A stretch of DNA of 64,000 nt, from contig DLHI01000018.1 in the NCBI GenBank assembly GCA_002483135.1, positions 12,037-76,036 on the forward strand, read 5' to 3'. Source of the stretch: Hyphomonadaceae bacterium UBA7672 (GTDB taxonomy: Bacteria; Pseudomonadota; Alphaproteobacteria; Caulobacterales; Hyphomonadaceae). Within the stretch, counting starts at the first letter, position 1; every line of letters starts with the position of its first letter. The translations under genes and the position numbers were made by a program. The notes under the pieces were generated by a model. The model was given only the letters and a program-made list of their open reading frames with translations, was not told the DNA's origin and did no database searches. Of the stretch, positions 8,272 to 17,226 are shown one piece after another.

Positions 8272-8760
8272 ATGTCATTCCTGATCCGCGCCTATGCGCC
8301 GGCAGACCTGCCCGCGCTGCAGGCCGTGCGCGCTGCTGCGTTCGCGCCTGTCTTTGCCTCCTTTCGCAACATTGTCGGAACGGAGATCGCCGCTCTCGGC
8401 CTCGTCACCGCCGAACAGGAGCAGGCCGATCTGCTCGACTCGATAGCAAAGCCCGACAGCGGGCATTCCATTGCTGTCGCCGAAAGCGGCGGCGTGATCG
8501 TCGGCTTCGTTTCGTGGAAGGTCGGCATCGCGCCCGGTATTGGCGAGATCACGCTCAATGGCGTGCACCCCGACCATGGCGGCAAGGGCATCGGCACGGC
8601 GCTTTCCGAGCATGCCCTCGCCGCGCTGAGATTGGCCGGGATGAAGCTCGCCACGGTCGGCACGGGCGGCGATCCCAGCCATGCTCCTGCACGCCGCGCC
8701 TACGAGAAGGCGGGCTTCAGCGTGCACATTCCATCGATCTACATGTATCGGAGGCTTTGA
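8272..8760 (+). CDS. GNAT family N-acetyltransferase
   Basis: The product is 162 aa, a typical size for a single GNAT domain. The acetyl-CoA-binding motif A is seen as LNGVHPDHGGKGIGTALSEH (about residues 94-113), and the C-terminal RRAYEKAGF block is motif B. It acetylates an amine on a substrate that cannot be read from sequence. The next gene begins one base after the stop, so the two are probably co-transcribed. About 250 bases upstream (8021-8271) hold no gene I can support. Confidence 0.85.
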   Translation: MSFLIRAYAPADLPALQAVRAAAFAPVFASFRNIVGTEIAALGLVTAEQEQADLLDSIAKPDSGHSIAVAESGGVIVGFVSWKVGIAPGIGEITLNGVHPDHGGKGIGTALSEHALAALRLAGMKLATVGTGGDPSHAPARRAYEKAGFSVHIPSIYMYRRL

Positions 8761-8761
8761 C

Positions 8762-9544
8762 ATGGTCTGGGGCAGACAGCGGAAAGACGCCTCGCCGAAT
8801 GTCACGCCATTCGAGCCAGGCGGCTCGGAAACGCCAGAGCCGCTGCTCTGCCCCGGCTACCATTGCACGGGCGTCACTTCGATGAAGACATTGCTCGCCA
8901 TCATGGACGAAAAGGCGCCCGCCCACCCCGGCGCGCGGATGCTAGCCACGCTCGATAACCTCCCCCAGGCCTGCTACACGTCGGGCCACACCATCGACGT
9001 CAACGAACTCGATCCGATTCCGGACGACGATGAATTCATCGGCGAGGACGATGAACCTCCGCTGCCGGACTTCGCCACCCGCCGCGACCGCCTCGTGAAA
9101 GCCGCTGGCGGCGTCACGCTGGACCAGATCAGCAACCGCCTTTGGTGGACAGGCGAACATCGCCTATCCTTCTTCGCGCTGCACGACGAGCCCGACGCAA
9201 TCCTTGATCCAAAGGAAATCTGCATACAGGCCGTGCCTGTCTCGCATGCGTGGGAAATGTTGGCCGCCTTCCCCAATGGCTATTTCCGTGGCGACTTCAG
9301 CCCGATGGAGAACCTCGTCCTAGCGCGGCATCTGGAAGAGGCGTTCGGCTATGCGCTGTTCGGCATCGGTGCGAGCTATATCGGCTTCCGCCGTACATCA
9401 TCCTTCGCCGCCGATAGGCTCACCGATTTGGCAGCCTACGTGATCTCGCTTCACGCCGCCTCAAACGAGCCCGACCTGCTCTGGAAGGTTAGCAAGACAC
9501 TTGAGGCGTCGGATCTGTTGTTCCTCGCCTACATCGACCGCTAG
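8762..9544 (+). CDS. unrecognised cytosolic protein
   Basis: The product is 260 aa from ATG 8762 (MVWGRQRKDASPNVTP); the frame is open to 8681, but that would overlap the GNAT gene extensively. It has no signal peptide or membrane segment. It carries a strongly acidic stretch (DPIPDDDEFIGEDDEPPLPD, about residues 79-98) and later an aromatic-rich segment ISNRLWWTGEHRLSFFALHD. Cysteines in LLCPGYHC could bind metal. The pair with the preceding GNAT gene suggests a shared role. No family recognised. Confidence 0.65.
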   Translation: MVWGRQRKDASPNVTPFEPGGSETPEPLLCPGYHCTGVTSMKTLLAIMDEKAPAHPGARMLATLDNLPQACYTSGHTIDVNELDPIPDDDEFIGEDDEPPLPDFATRRDRLVKAAGGVTLDQISNRLWWTGEHRLSFFALHDEPDAILDPKEICIQAVPVSHAWEMLAAFPNGYFRGDFSPMENLVLARHLEEAFGYALFGIGASYIGFRRTSSFAADRLTDLAAYVISLHAASNEPDLLWKVSKTLEASDLLFLAYIDR

Positions 9545-10053
9545 CCCGCCATCTGCAACGCCTGCAGGCCGAGCGCGTTCGCGATCACCAGCCAGACGAT
9601 AGACGGCGCGATCATCCACGCCGCCAGTCCGGACACCGGCCGCACCATCATGAGCGCCACGACGGCAAGCCCGAGCGAGAAGCCGTTGGCGATGACGCTG
9701 CCCAGGGTGCCGACGAACGCCGTCACAACGGGATAGCACAGGCCCCACACGATCAGCGCCGCCACCCACCAGGATCGTCCCGCGCGTGGATCGTCCGCAA
9801 TCGCGGTCTTCCACCGCGCGGCGCCCCACAGCGGATAGATCACGCACCAGATCGCCCCGATCAGCCATCCCTGCGGGTTCCACGCCACGGCGGCATAATC
9901 GGCGTTTTCCGCGTCCCCCAGTGTGAACAGCAGACCATTGCCGATCAGCACCGCCGCCAGCGGCAGAACGATGCTGAGCACGAGGCCAAGCCCGGTTGGT
10001 CGATCCCAGGCGGCGCCGGAGCGGGCCGGATGTACGTTGACGGGGCTGGTCAT
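9541..10053 (-). CDS. tspO: TspO/MBR family (tryptophan-rich sensory) membrane protein
   Basis: The product is 170 aa from ATG 10053; the frame continues upstream through unrelated sequence. Five hydrophobic segments fit the TspO five-helix fold. NPQGWLIGAIWCVIYPLWGAA matches the helix 1-2 region (W-P/G-W then W..IY) and APSIVWLVIANALGLQAL matches the last helix. TspO proteins bind porphyrins and cholesterol-like ligands in the outer or inner membrane and modulate stress or photosynthesis genes. A 23-residue N-terminal tail precedes the first helix. Its stop overlaps the stop of the convergent gene. Confidence 0.7.
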   Translation of the reverse strand: MTSPVNVHPARSGAAWDRPTGLGLVLSIVLPLAAVLIGNGLLFTLGDAENADYAAVAWNPQGWLIGAIWCVIYPLWGAARWKTAIADDPRAGRSWWVAALIVWGLCYPVVTAFVGTLGSVIANGFSLGLAVVALMMVRPVSGLAAWMIAPSIVWLVIANALGLQALQMAG

Positions 10054-10161
10054 GCGCGATCTCCACAGTCCGTGGCATAATGTACGCGCCGGAGAGTCGT
10101 TCCGGATTGGCGGCGCCCGCCGAACTTGACCCGCCTCGCTCAGCATCAGATTGTGCCGCCC

Positions 10162-10434
10162 ATGCGTACAGTCCTCGTTCTTGCCGTTTCCCTCGTCGCC
10201 CTGGCCGGTTGCGGCCTGCGCGGTGATCTTGTGCGGCCAATGCCGCTGTGGGGCGACCCACCGCTGGATGGCCTGGATGATCCGCGTGTGATCAAGGCCG
10301 CCGAGGAAGCCGCCGCAGCCGAGGAAGAGCGCCTCGCCGCCGAGCGCCGCGCGGCTGACGAAGCCCGCCGGCAGGCTCTGGAGAATGGAGCGCCGCCGGC
10401 TGCCGAGACGCCTGTCGTGCCGACGCCCCAGTAG
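10162..10434 (+). CDS. lptM: LptM/YifL-type small lipoprotein
   Basis: The product is 90 aa from ATG 10162. MRTVLVLAVSLVALAGCGLR is a lipoprotein signal with an LAGC lipobox, followed directly by GLRGDL, the short conserved motif of LptM. In E. coli, LptM helps the LptD/E lipopolysaccharide translocon fold. The tail is long, coiled and Glu/Ala-rich (residues 47-75), more extended than in enterobacteria. It precedes lysA, the same gene order as in many proteobacteria, which supports the call. Confidence 0.85.
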   Translation: MRTVLVLAVSLVALAGCGLRGDLVRPMPLWGDPPLDGLDDPRVIKAAEEAAAAEEERLAAERRAADEARRQALENGAPPAAETPVVPTPQ

Positions 10435-10519
10435 ACTCGCCATGACTTCGTAGTTCCGGGGTGACACGTCACCCGCCTTCCGCTACCTCGCCTGACCGGG
10501 GAATGGCTGGAACGCGACG

Positions 10520-11788
10520 ATGAATCACTTTGGCTATCGCAATGGCGTCCTGCACTGCGAGGATGTCTCGCTGGAGGCTATCGCGCGCGAACTTGGCACG
10601 CCGGCCTATGTCTATTCTGACGCCACCCTGCGCCGTCACTACCAGGTACTGGCGGACGCATTCGCGGACAAGAAATTGCTGATCGCCTACGCGGTCAAAT
10701 CCAACTCGAACCTTGGCGTGATCGCCACTCTCGCCTCGCTGGGCGCGGGCGCGGATGTCGTCTCGGGTGGCGAGCTGATGAAGGCGATGGAAGCTGGCGT
10801 TCCAGCCGACCGCATTGTGTTCTCCGGCGTCGCCAAGACACGCGAGGAAATGCGCCTCGGCCTCGAGCGCGGTATCTTCCAGTTCAACGTCGAGAGCATG
10901 CCCGAGCTGCATCGCCTGTCAGCCGTGGCGCAGGAGATGGGCAAGCGCGCGCCGATCGCCTTCAGGGTCAATCCGCACGTCGAGGCCGGCGGCCACGCCC
11001 ACATCTCCACCGGCACGCCTGAAACCAAATTCGGGATCGCCTGGCACGAGGCCGAGCAGTTCTACGAGGAGGCTAGCCGCCTCCCCAACATCGAGCCGGT
11101 GGGCATCGCGGTTCACATCGGCAGCCAGATCATGCGGGTCGATCCCATGCGGGCGGCATGGGAAAAGGTGGTGACGCTGGCTCGCCGGCTGCGGGAACGC
11201 GGCTTTGCGATCTCGCGCGTGGATTTCGGCGGCGGCCTCGGCGTGCCCTACCAGGACAGCGAAGACCCCGACAGCCCGACCATCTATGCCCGCCAGGCGC
11301 GGGAGATTCTGGGGAACCTGGACGTCCAGCTCATCCTGGAGCCGGGGCGGCTGATTTCGGGAAATGCCGGAGTTTTGATCTCCCGGGTCGAGTACGTCAA
11401 AGAGCGCGACGGGCGCACCTTCGTGATCCTCGACGCAGGGATGAACGACCTGATGCGTCCCGCGCTGTACGGCGCGCACCACGAGGTGCTCCCCGTCCGG
11501 ACGCCCGCGATGGGCGCTCCGCGCCGCGCGGTGGACCTTGTAGGACCCATTTGCGAGAGCACCGACCGCTTCGCCAAGGACCGGCCCATGCCGCCCCTGA
11601 AAGAGGGCGACCTGGTCGCCTTCATGACCGCAGGCGCATACGGCGCCACATTGTCGTCCCAGTATAATTCGAGACCACTTGTTGCAGAAGCACTCGTTCG
11701 GGGCGATGCTTGCGTGGTCGTCCGCCGCAGGCCGACCTTCGACGAGATGATCGCGCTGGAAAGGGCTCCTGACTGGATCGCCCGATAG
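10520..11788 (+). CDS. lysA: diaminopimelate decarboxylase
   Basis: LysA decarboxylates meso-diaminopimelate to lysine, the last step of lysine synthesis. The 422-aa product has normal length. The PLP lysine is in AYAVKSNSN, the glycine-rich phosphate loop in FGGGLGVPY, the EPGR motif in LILEPGRLISG, and CESTDRF carries the catalytic cysteine of the C-terminal barrel. The start codon ATG 10520 follows GGAACGCGACG. It is followed within 10 bases by the TIGR02302 gene. Confidence 0.97.
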   Translation: MNHFGYRNGVLHCEDVSLEAIARELGTPAYVYSDATLRRHYQVLADAFADKKLLIAYAVKSNSNLGVIATLASLGAGADVVSGGELMKAMEAGVPADRIVFSGVAKTREEMRLGLERGIFQFNVESMPELHRLSAVAQEMGKRAPIAFRVNPHVEAGGHAHISTGTPETKFGIAWHEAEQFYEEASRLPNIEPVGIAVHIGSQIMRVDPMRAAWEKVVTLARRLRERGFAISRVDFGGGLGVPYQDSEDPDSPTIYARQAREILGNLDVQLILEPGRLISGNAGVLISRVEYVKERDGRTFVILDAGMNDLMRPALYGAHHEVLPVRTPAMGAPRRAVDLVGPICESTDRFAKDRPMPPLKEGDLVAFMTAGAYGATLSSQYNSRPLVAEALVRGDACVVVRRRPTFDEMIALERAPDWIAR

Positions 11789-11797
11789 GGATGCAGG

Positions 11798-14545
11798 TTG
11801 GCTGACGGATTTGGCCTCAGGAACAAGCTGGACGCCCGGATAGCCGCCGCGCGGCGGAGCCTTTTCTGGCCCGCCCTTGTCCAGGCCGCACTGCCGGCCA
11901 TCATCTGGTTTACCATCTTTGCGGTGTTCTGGCTGACCGGCCTTTACACCGCCATGCCGCCTGAATGGCAGGCGACCACGGGCGTCGTCTTCTGGGTTGG
12001 CTTTATCACCGTCGTGCTGATCGGCCTCAAGGTCTGGCGCCGTCCGACAGAGGACGAGGCGCGCGACCTGATCGACAACGCCATCGAAGGCCGTCCGCTC
12101 AGCGTGTGGAACGATCGCCCGGCCAAGGCCGACAAGCTGGGCATGACGCTGTGGCGCGAGCATCGCGACCGCATGGCCGCCCTCGCCGCCAAGGCCGGAA
12201 AGCTCGATGTGCGCTCCCACTGGCGCCAGGCTGATCCCTTCTACCTGCGTTTTGCCGCGCCGGTCGTTCTCGTTGTCGCCGGCGCCGTCGCCGGCACGGC
12301 TGTGCTCGACCGGACGGGCAAAGGTCTGTTCCCAGACTTCGGCGCGCTGTTCGGCGCGCACACGCTGAAGACCGAAGCGTGGGTGACCCCGCCCGCCTAC
12401 ACCGGCTCCGCACCCTTTGTGCTGACGCCTGGCCAAATGGCGAAGGCGCCCGAGGGCTCGGAAGTCACTATTCGCATCGTCGGACCCGGCCGTCCGCAGG
12501 TGGGCGTGATGCCCGATGGCGGTGCGCACGCGACGCTGAACCCCGAGCCGGGCATCGACGGCGCCTATGAAGCGCGCGTTGTCATCAAGCAGGGCACGCG
12601 CATCGCCGTGAACTTCTGGGGCGAGCGGGCCAGCTTCCCGTTCACCATCATCGATGATGCAACGCCGACCGTGGCCTTCGTCGAGCCGCCCAAGCTGGGC
12701 GATGGCGACCGCACCGAGTTCAAATACACGCTGGGCGATGACTATGGCGTCGAGAAGCTGGAACTGATCGCCGTCCGCACCGACACACCAAAATCCGCAG
12801 GCGTCGTCGAGGACGCCACCATCATCGAGACCGTGACGCTGGCCCCCACCGAAGAGGAAGGCGAATTCAGCCAGGACCTCGTGCGCCATCGCTGGGCCGG
12901 GCTCGACATGATGGTGAAGCTGCGCGTCACTGACGCCGCCGGACAGACGGCGGAGAGCGAGGCTGTCGCCTACAGCCTGCCGAAGAAGATCTTCCTGCAG
13001 CCCATAGCCCGCATGGCGCAGGAATCCCGCGAACTCCTGCTGCGCAACTGGGAAGAGTATTCAACGCCGGAGGGCGCGGACAATTTCACGTCGGTGGCCG
13101 GCGCCGGTTACGACGCGTTCGCTGTCGCCCCCGCCTCCCGCCTCACCTGGGCGCCGGAAGGCATCAAGCGCTCGGTCATGGTGCTGGACGCAATGACATG
13201 GCGCCCGGACGATTATTTCGAGGATCCGGTGATCTATATGGGCCTGCGCAATGCGCGCGGCCTGATAGACGCCGCGCACGACCGCGCCGAGGCCGAGGAA
13301 GCCGAAGATCTGCTGTGGAACATAGCGCTGCAGGCGGAATACGGCTCCGTCGCAGATGCCGCCGCCGCGCTTGAAGCGGCTCGCCGGGCGCTGGAAGAGG
13401 CGCTGCGCCGTGGCGCGTCGGAGGAAGAAATCCGGCGGCTGATGGACATGTACGAACAGGCCATCGAGGACTATCTCGCCGCCCAGATCGCGGAGGCGAT
13501 GCGCGAAGGCCGCGTCAACGAAGGCGGTCAGCAGCAGGGCGGCATGTCCGGCGGGCCGCAGCAACTCGGCGACGACGAACTCACGCGCATGCTGCAGGCC
13601 CTTCGCGATCTTGCCGAGACCGGCGCGCGCGACCAGGCACGCCAGCTTCTGAACGACATGCAGAACATGCTCGACCAGATGCAGAACATGCAGATCCAGA
13701 TGGGTCAGGGCGGCAGCGGCCAGCCGCAGGACGGCCCGATGAGCCGCGCCATGAACCGTGCGCTGCAGGACACCAACCGCGCGCTCAACGACCAGCGTGA
13801 TCTCAACGACGCCACCGAGGAAGCGATGCGCGAGGGCGACGCCCAGCGGGGTCAGGAACTCGCCGACCAACAGCGCCAACAGCGTGAACGTCTGGAACAG
13901 CAGCAACGCTCCGGCGGCGGCCAGCCGCAGCGGCCCGGCCAGCAACAGGGCCAGCAAGGCCAGCAGGGTCAGGGACAGCAGGGACAGGGGCAGCAGCCCG
14001 GACAGGGCCAACAGGGGCAAGGCCCCGGCGAAGGTCAGCAAGGCCAGGGTCAGGGCAACCAGCCCGGCCAGCAGCAGGGCCAGGGCCAAGGCCAGCGCGA
14101 CGGCAATGGCCCCGGCGGCCAGCCCGGTCGCCCCGGCGTTCGTGGCGATGGCATCTATGGCCAGGAGAACGATCGGTCACGCCGCCTGCTCGGCAACGCT
14201 ATCGAGATGCAGCGTCGCGCAGAAGAAGCGCTGCGCCGTGGCGACTTCCAGGCCGCGCGCGAGGCGCAGCAGCAGGCAATGGCTGCCCTGCAGGATCGCT
14301 CGTCAGAACTTGCGCGCATCAATGACGAAAACGATCCGGATGCGCAGGCCGAACGCGACGAGCGCGACATTCTCGGCCGCCTCAGCGATGGGACCAGCGG
14401 CCAGGGCGAGGACGTGGAGATTCCCGACGAGATAGAACGCCAGCGCGCCCGCGAAATCCTCGACGAAATCCGCCGCCGCGCCGGCGACCGCGCGCTTACG
14501 AAGGAAGACCTCGAGTATCTCGAGCGTCTGCTCGAGCGGTTCTAG
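11798..14545 (+). CDS. TIGR02302-type large membrane-anchored protein (DUF4175)
   Basis: The product is 915 aa, apparently starting at TTG 11798, because the nearby ATG at 11791 runs into a stop. Two or three hydrophobic segments near residues 25-75 and again near 150-170 anchor it. The central region includes VAFVEPPKLGDGDRTEFKYT, typical of the alphaproteobacterial TIGR02302 family. A coiled, Gln-rich part follows, with an extreme Gln/Gly low-complexity tract (about residues 705-785), and the C-terminal part is charged and helical. Function is unknown in this family; an envelope or periplasmic role is inferred from topology. It is in operon order with lysA. Confidence 0.8.
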   Translation: MADGFGLRNKLDARIAAARRSLFWPALVQAALPAIIWFTIFAVFWLTGLYTAMPPEWQATTGVVFWVGFITVVLIGLKVWRRPTEDEARDLIDNAIEGRPLSVWNDRPAKADKLGMTLWREHRDRMAALAAKAGKLDVRSHWRQADPFYLRFAAPVVLVVAGAVAGTAVLDRTGKGLFPDFGALFGAHTLKTEAWVTPPAYTGSAPFVLTPGQMAKAPEGSEVTIRIVGPGRPQVGVMPDGGAHATLNPEPGIDGAYEARVVIKQGTRIAVNFWGERASFPFTIIDDATPTVAFVEPPKLGDGDRTEFKYTLGDDYGVEKLELIAVRTDTPKSAGVVEDATIIETVTLAPTEEEGEFSQDLVRHRWAGLDMMVKLRVTDAAGQTAESEAVAYSLPKKIFLQPIARMAQESRELLLRNWEEYSTPEGADNFTSVAGAGYDAFAVAPASRLTWAPEGIKRSVMVLDAMTWRPDDYFEDPVIYMGLRNARGLIDAAHDRAEAEEAEDLLWNIALQAEYGSVADAAAALEAARRALEEALRRGASEEEIRRLMDMYEQAIEDYLAAQIAEAMREGRVNEGGQQQGGMSGGPQQLGDDELTRMLQALRDLAETGARDQARQLLNDMQNMLDQMQNMQIQMGQGGSGQPQDGPMSRAMNRALQDTNRALNDQRDLNDATEEAMREGDAQRGQELADQQRQQRERLEQQQRSGGGQPQRPGQQQGQQGQQGQGQQGQGQQPGQGQQGQGPGEGQQGQGQGNQPGQQQGQGQGQRDGNGPGGQPGRPGVRGDGIYGQENDRSRRLLGNAIEMQRRAEEALRRGDFQAAREAQQQAMAALQDRSSELARINDENDPDAQAERDERDILGRLSDGTSGQGEDVEIPDEIERQRAREILDEIRRRAGDRALTKEDLEYLERLLERF
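13921..14143 (+). repeat. Gln/Gly-rich low-complexity coding repeat
   Basis: Short units of CAGCAGGGCCAG, CAGGGACAG and similar are repeated imperfectly for about 220 bases inside the TIGR02302 gene. They encode runs such as GQQGQQGQGQQGQGQQ. Unit length and order vary, so it is a degenerate coding repeat prone to slippage rather than a clean tandem array. The frame is kept throughout. Confidence 0.85.
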
Positions 14546-14575
14546 GCGCTGCGGGCGGCTGTGAGCCACTGCCAG

Positions 14576-14926
14576 TCAAGAGACGAGCCAGTAAGCATCG
14601 CTGATCGCGCCAGTGACCTTGTCGATACAAGTCACAAAGCTACTGCCGTTGATGCCCTCTCCCTGGCTCAATGACACCCGCCATTTCTCACCGTCATCTC
14701 CCGGCTCGGAGCGGCACATGTGGTGATCCCCGTCCTTCACCTCGACGCGACAATTGTCGTCCAGTACGCAAGGCGCCCTTTCCTTGGTCCAGTACTCCGT
14801 TGCCAGCTTCAACGCCTTAGCTTCAGCGGCGGGCAACCGCTTTGCGGCGTCAGACAGCCGCTCTTCACATCCGCAAAGGATGAAGCAAGACATGGAAACT
14901 AGGCTGAAGCTTCCGAGCCGCCACAT
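14576..14926 (-). CDS. small lipoprotein of unknown function
   Basis: The product is 116 aa from ATG 14926; TTG and GTG codons just upstream are also possible starts. MWRLGSFSLVSMSCFILCGC gives a lipoprotein signal with LCGC lipobox. The mature part has four further cysteines (in APCVLDDNCRVEV, HHMCRSE and VTCID), suggesting disulfides. The sequence CVLDDNCRVEVKDG and the C-terminal IDKVTGAISDAYWL resemble periplasmic beta-structured small proteins, but no family is recognised. It lies between the convergent TIGR02302 gene and the phosphoribosyltransferase on the same strand. Confidence 0.65.
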   Translation of the reverse strand: MWRLGSFSLVSMSCFILCGCEERLSDAAKRLPAAEAKALKLATEYWTKERAPCVLDDNCRVEVKDGDHHMCRSEPGDDGEKWRVSLSQGEGINGSSFVTCIDKVTGAISDAYWLVS

Positions 14927-14997
14927 CACCAACCCCGTCGCAAGCGGATTTGATTGCCGTCTCCGCTACCTGCCAGCGCAAGCCTGGCGAAGCGAAC

Positions 14998-15531
14998 CTA
15001 CGCTCCCTTGATCGCGCCCACGAACGGCAGCCCGCGCATCGCGCCGGCGTCGTCCATGCCGTAGCCGACGAGGTATCGCGGCGGGGCTTCCCAGGCCCAT
15101 GCATCGAGGCCCTCGATGGCCGCGTCAGGCTTGCGCGCGAACACGCAGGTGAGCACTTCCCTTGCGCCCTTCTGGATGAAGTGCGTGCGAGCAAAGGCGA
15201 TGGTTTTTCCGCTGTCGAACACATCATCGATCAGCAGGATGCTGCGGCCTTCAACCGGCCGCGCCACATCGGCATGCACCTGCATGCGGCCCGAGCTTTC
15301 GCGTGCATCAGCATAGCTCTGCAGCCAGATCGCATCAAACCCGATATCGATGCCATGGCGCGACAACGCCCGCATGAGGTCTGCCGCGAAGGGCGTTGCG
15401 CCAAGCAGCACGACGACGCCGGTCCATTCGCCCTGCGACAGGCGCGGAACGAGCCCCGCGGCCAGACTGTCGATGCGCGCATGCACCTCGTCCTCGGTCA
15501 GGAGGACGTCGACATTGGCGGGAACGAACAC
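14998..15531 (-). CDS. hpt: hypoxanthine-type phosphoribosyltransferase
   Basis: The product is about 177 aa if started at GTG 15531, just after the stop of the preceding gene; a longer frame to 15615 overlaps that gene and adds an Arg/Pro-rich stretch that does not look like protein. The PRPP-binding motif is RSILLIDDVFDSGKT (around residue 105-118), and GATPFAADLMRAL and PRYLVGYGMD match type I purine phosphoribosyltransferases. It would salvage hypoxanthine or guanine to the nucleotide. It is probably co-transcribed with the zinc-ribbon gene. Confidence 0.8.
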   Translation of the reverse strand: MFVPANVDVLLTEDEVHARIDSLAAGLVPRLSQGEWTGVVVLLGATPFAADLMRALSRHGIDIGFDAIWLQSYADARESSGRMQVHADVARPVEGRSILLIDDVFDSGKTIAFARTHFIQKGAREVLTCVFARKPDAAIEGLDAWAWEAPPRYLVGYGMDDAGAMRGLPFVGAIKGA

Positions 15532-15532
15532 T

Positions 15533-16405
15533 CTAGTGATGGGCGGCCTCCTCGGCCGGGGCCGCTTCCTCGGTATGATCGGCGCCCGCGTCTTCCGGAG
15601 CGTGCTCCTCCTCACCCGATACCGCCTCTACAGCGTGATCGCCTTCCGCCGGGGCAGCATCCGTCGGCTCCACTTGCGTGTCGCCGCCAGTCTCACCGCC
15701 ATCCTTCTCGGCAAACGCCACTGTCAGGCGATAGGTCTCGACGGGCGGCGCCTCGAAACGCGTGGTGAACTCGGTGCGCTCGCCAGGGGCCAACTGCGCC
15801 ACGGCGAAATCATCCGTCCAGGATTGCACTTCCTTGCCGGATTCGTCCTTCAACGTTACGCGCAGCTGCGGCGTCGGCTGGGTTTCTTCCGAGTTGTTGA
15901 CGGCGGCGCCCGTGACAGTCAGCACCGGCGTCGTTCCGTCGAACGAGCGCTTGGCGTCGACATTCTCGAGCACCAGACCGAACCGGTTTACTTCGAAGCC
16001 GACGAGCTTGTAGAGCGAGGCCACTTTCGGGAAGGCGTTGGCGACTTCATTACGAAACAGCACGGCGGCGATCAGCGCCCCCGCGAACACGATGGCGGTG
16101 GACACCCAGGCGATCGTCACCGCGCGGCCGCGCTCACGCTTCTTCTTGGCCTGCTGCTGGGCGCGGAATTCGGCATGCGGGCCGGCGCGCACCTTGGAGT
16201 TCGCCTGGGCGGTCTGGCGCAGGCGTTCGACCTGTTCGCGCGTGAGGCCAGTTTCCTCCGCCGGGGCGGGGGCGCCGTCCTCTTCCTGCATCTTGGCGGT
16301 CCACGCATGACCGCAGGTGGCGCAGCGCACGCGCCGGCCTTCCTTGCCGATTTTGGAGTCGTCGGCAAAGTACCGCGTATCGCAGGATGGGCAGACGAGG
16401 ATCAT
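15533..16405 (-). CDS. MJ0042-type zinc-ribbon membrane protein
   Basis: The product is 290 aa from ATG 16405 (MILVCPSCDTRYFADDSKIG). The zinc ribbon is formed by CPSC and CATC at residues 5-8 and 29-32, spaced as in the MJ0042 family. A single membrane helix lies near residues 99-117 (VTIAWVSTAIVFAGALIAAV). Beyond it is a beta-rich domain (TPQLRVTLKDESGKEVQSW) as in DUF3426-like proteins, and an acidic Glu/Ala tail. The tail after residue 240 is highly repetitive in acidic residues. Zn-binding in the cytosol with an external domain is inferred; role unknown. Divergent from ftsE. Confidence 0.8.
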   Translation of the reverse strand: MILVCPSCDTRYFADDSKIGKEGRRVRCATCGHAWTAKMQEEDGAPAPAEETGLTREQVERLRQTAQANSKVRAGPHAEFRAQQQAKKKRERGRAVTIAWVSTAIVFAGALIAAVLFRNEVANAFPKVASLYKLVGFEVNRFGLVLENVDAKRSFDGTTPVLTVTGAAVNNSEETQPTPQLRVTLKDESGKEVQSWTDDFAVAQLAPGERTEFTTRFEAPPVETYRLTVAFAEKDGGETGGDTQVEPTDAAPAEGDHAVEAVSGEEEHAPEDAGADHTEEAAPAEEAAHH

Positions 16406-16497
16406 CGCTCTATCGGAATCACACGAACGGTTAATATAGTCCAATCAGGGCTGGATTCAGACCCAAACCGTTCCCGTGGCCAGACCAGCGGAATCCC

Positions 16498-17226
16498 ATG
16501 CGAGAGCAAGGACTTGCAGCAGATGACCCGGTCCTGCGCCTGGACCGCGTGGGCCTGTCATACGGCCCGGAATCCGATGTTTTGGCCGATGTTTCGCTGT
16601 CCCTGCCCCCCGGATCGCTGACTTTCCTGACCGGGCCGTCCGGGGCTGGCAAGTCGACCCTGCTCAAGTTGGCCTATCTGGGCCTGCGACCTACGGCGGG
16701 GCGGATCTCGCTTTTCGGGGTCGATACCACGCGACTTAGCCGCCGGGAGCTTGCCCCCCTGCGCCGCCGGGTGGGGGTGGTGTTCCAGGAATTCCGCCTA
16801 CTGGACCACCTTTCGGCCTACGAGAACGTGGCCCTGCCCCTGCGCGTCGCCGGGGCGCAGGAACGCGCCTATCGCGAAGACGTGGTCGAGCTGCTGACCT
16901 GGGTCGGCCTCGGCGACCGGCTGGAGGCCCGCCCGGCCACACTGTCCGGCGGGGAGAAGCAGCGGGTCGCCATCGCGCGCGCCGTCGTGGTCAAGCCCAG
17001 CCTGATCCTTGCCGACGAACCAACCGGCAATGTGGACGAGGAAATGGGCGACCGCCTCTTCCGCCTGTTCCGCGAACTCAACAAGCGACTTGGCACCACA
17101 ATCCTGATTGCGACGCACGATATGGCGCTTGTCCGCAAGGCGAAGTCCGACGTCCTGCGCCTAGCCGATGGCATGGTGATGCGCGTGCCGCATACGGCGC
17201 TGGCCCTGAAGGAAGAGCCGACATGA
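16498..17226 (+). CDS. ftsE: cell division ATP-binding protein FtsE
   Basis: FtsE is the ATPase of the FtsEX complex that couples Z-ring activity to peptidoglycan hydrolase control at the septum. The product is 242 aa. Walker A is GPSGAGKST, the Q-loop segment is VGVVFQEFRLLDHLSAYENV, the signature is LSGGEKQRVAIARAVV and Walker B is LILADEPTGNVD. The start ATG 16498 gives MREQGLAADDPVLRLDRVGL, a little longer at the N-terminus than E. coli FtsE. It overlaps ftsX by 4 bases. Confidence 0.95.
   Translation: MREQGLAADDPVLRLDRVGLSYGPESDVLADVSLSLPPGSLTFLTGPSGAGKSTLLKLAYLGLRPTAGRISLFGVDTTRLSRRELAPLRRRVGVVFQEFRLLDHLSAYENVALPLRVAGAQERAYREDVVELLTWVGLGDRLEARPATLSGGEKQRVAIARAVVVKPSLILADEPTGNVDEEMGDRLFRLFRELNKRLGTTILIATHDMALVRKAKSDVLRLADGMVMRVPHTALALKEEPT

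Noticed and set aside
10919..12889. Long minus-strand frame of 656 codons opposite lysA and the TIGR02302 gene
   Set aside because: It is antisense to two well-supported genes, is rich in Arg/His/Gly as expected from reading GC-rich codons backward, and has no recognisable motif.
13921..14143. Repeats considered as CRISPR or tandem array
   Set aside because: Units are irregular, without spacers, and keep a coding frame; they encode a Gln/Gly tract.
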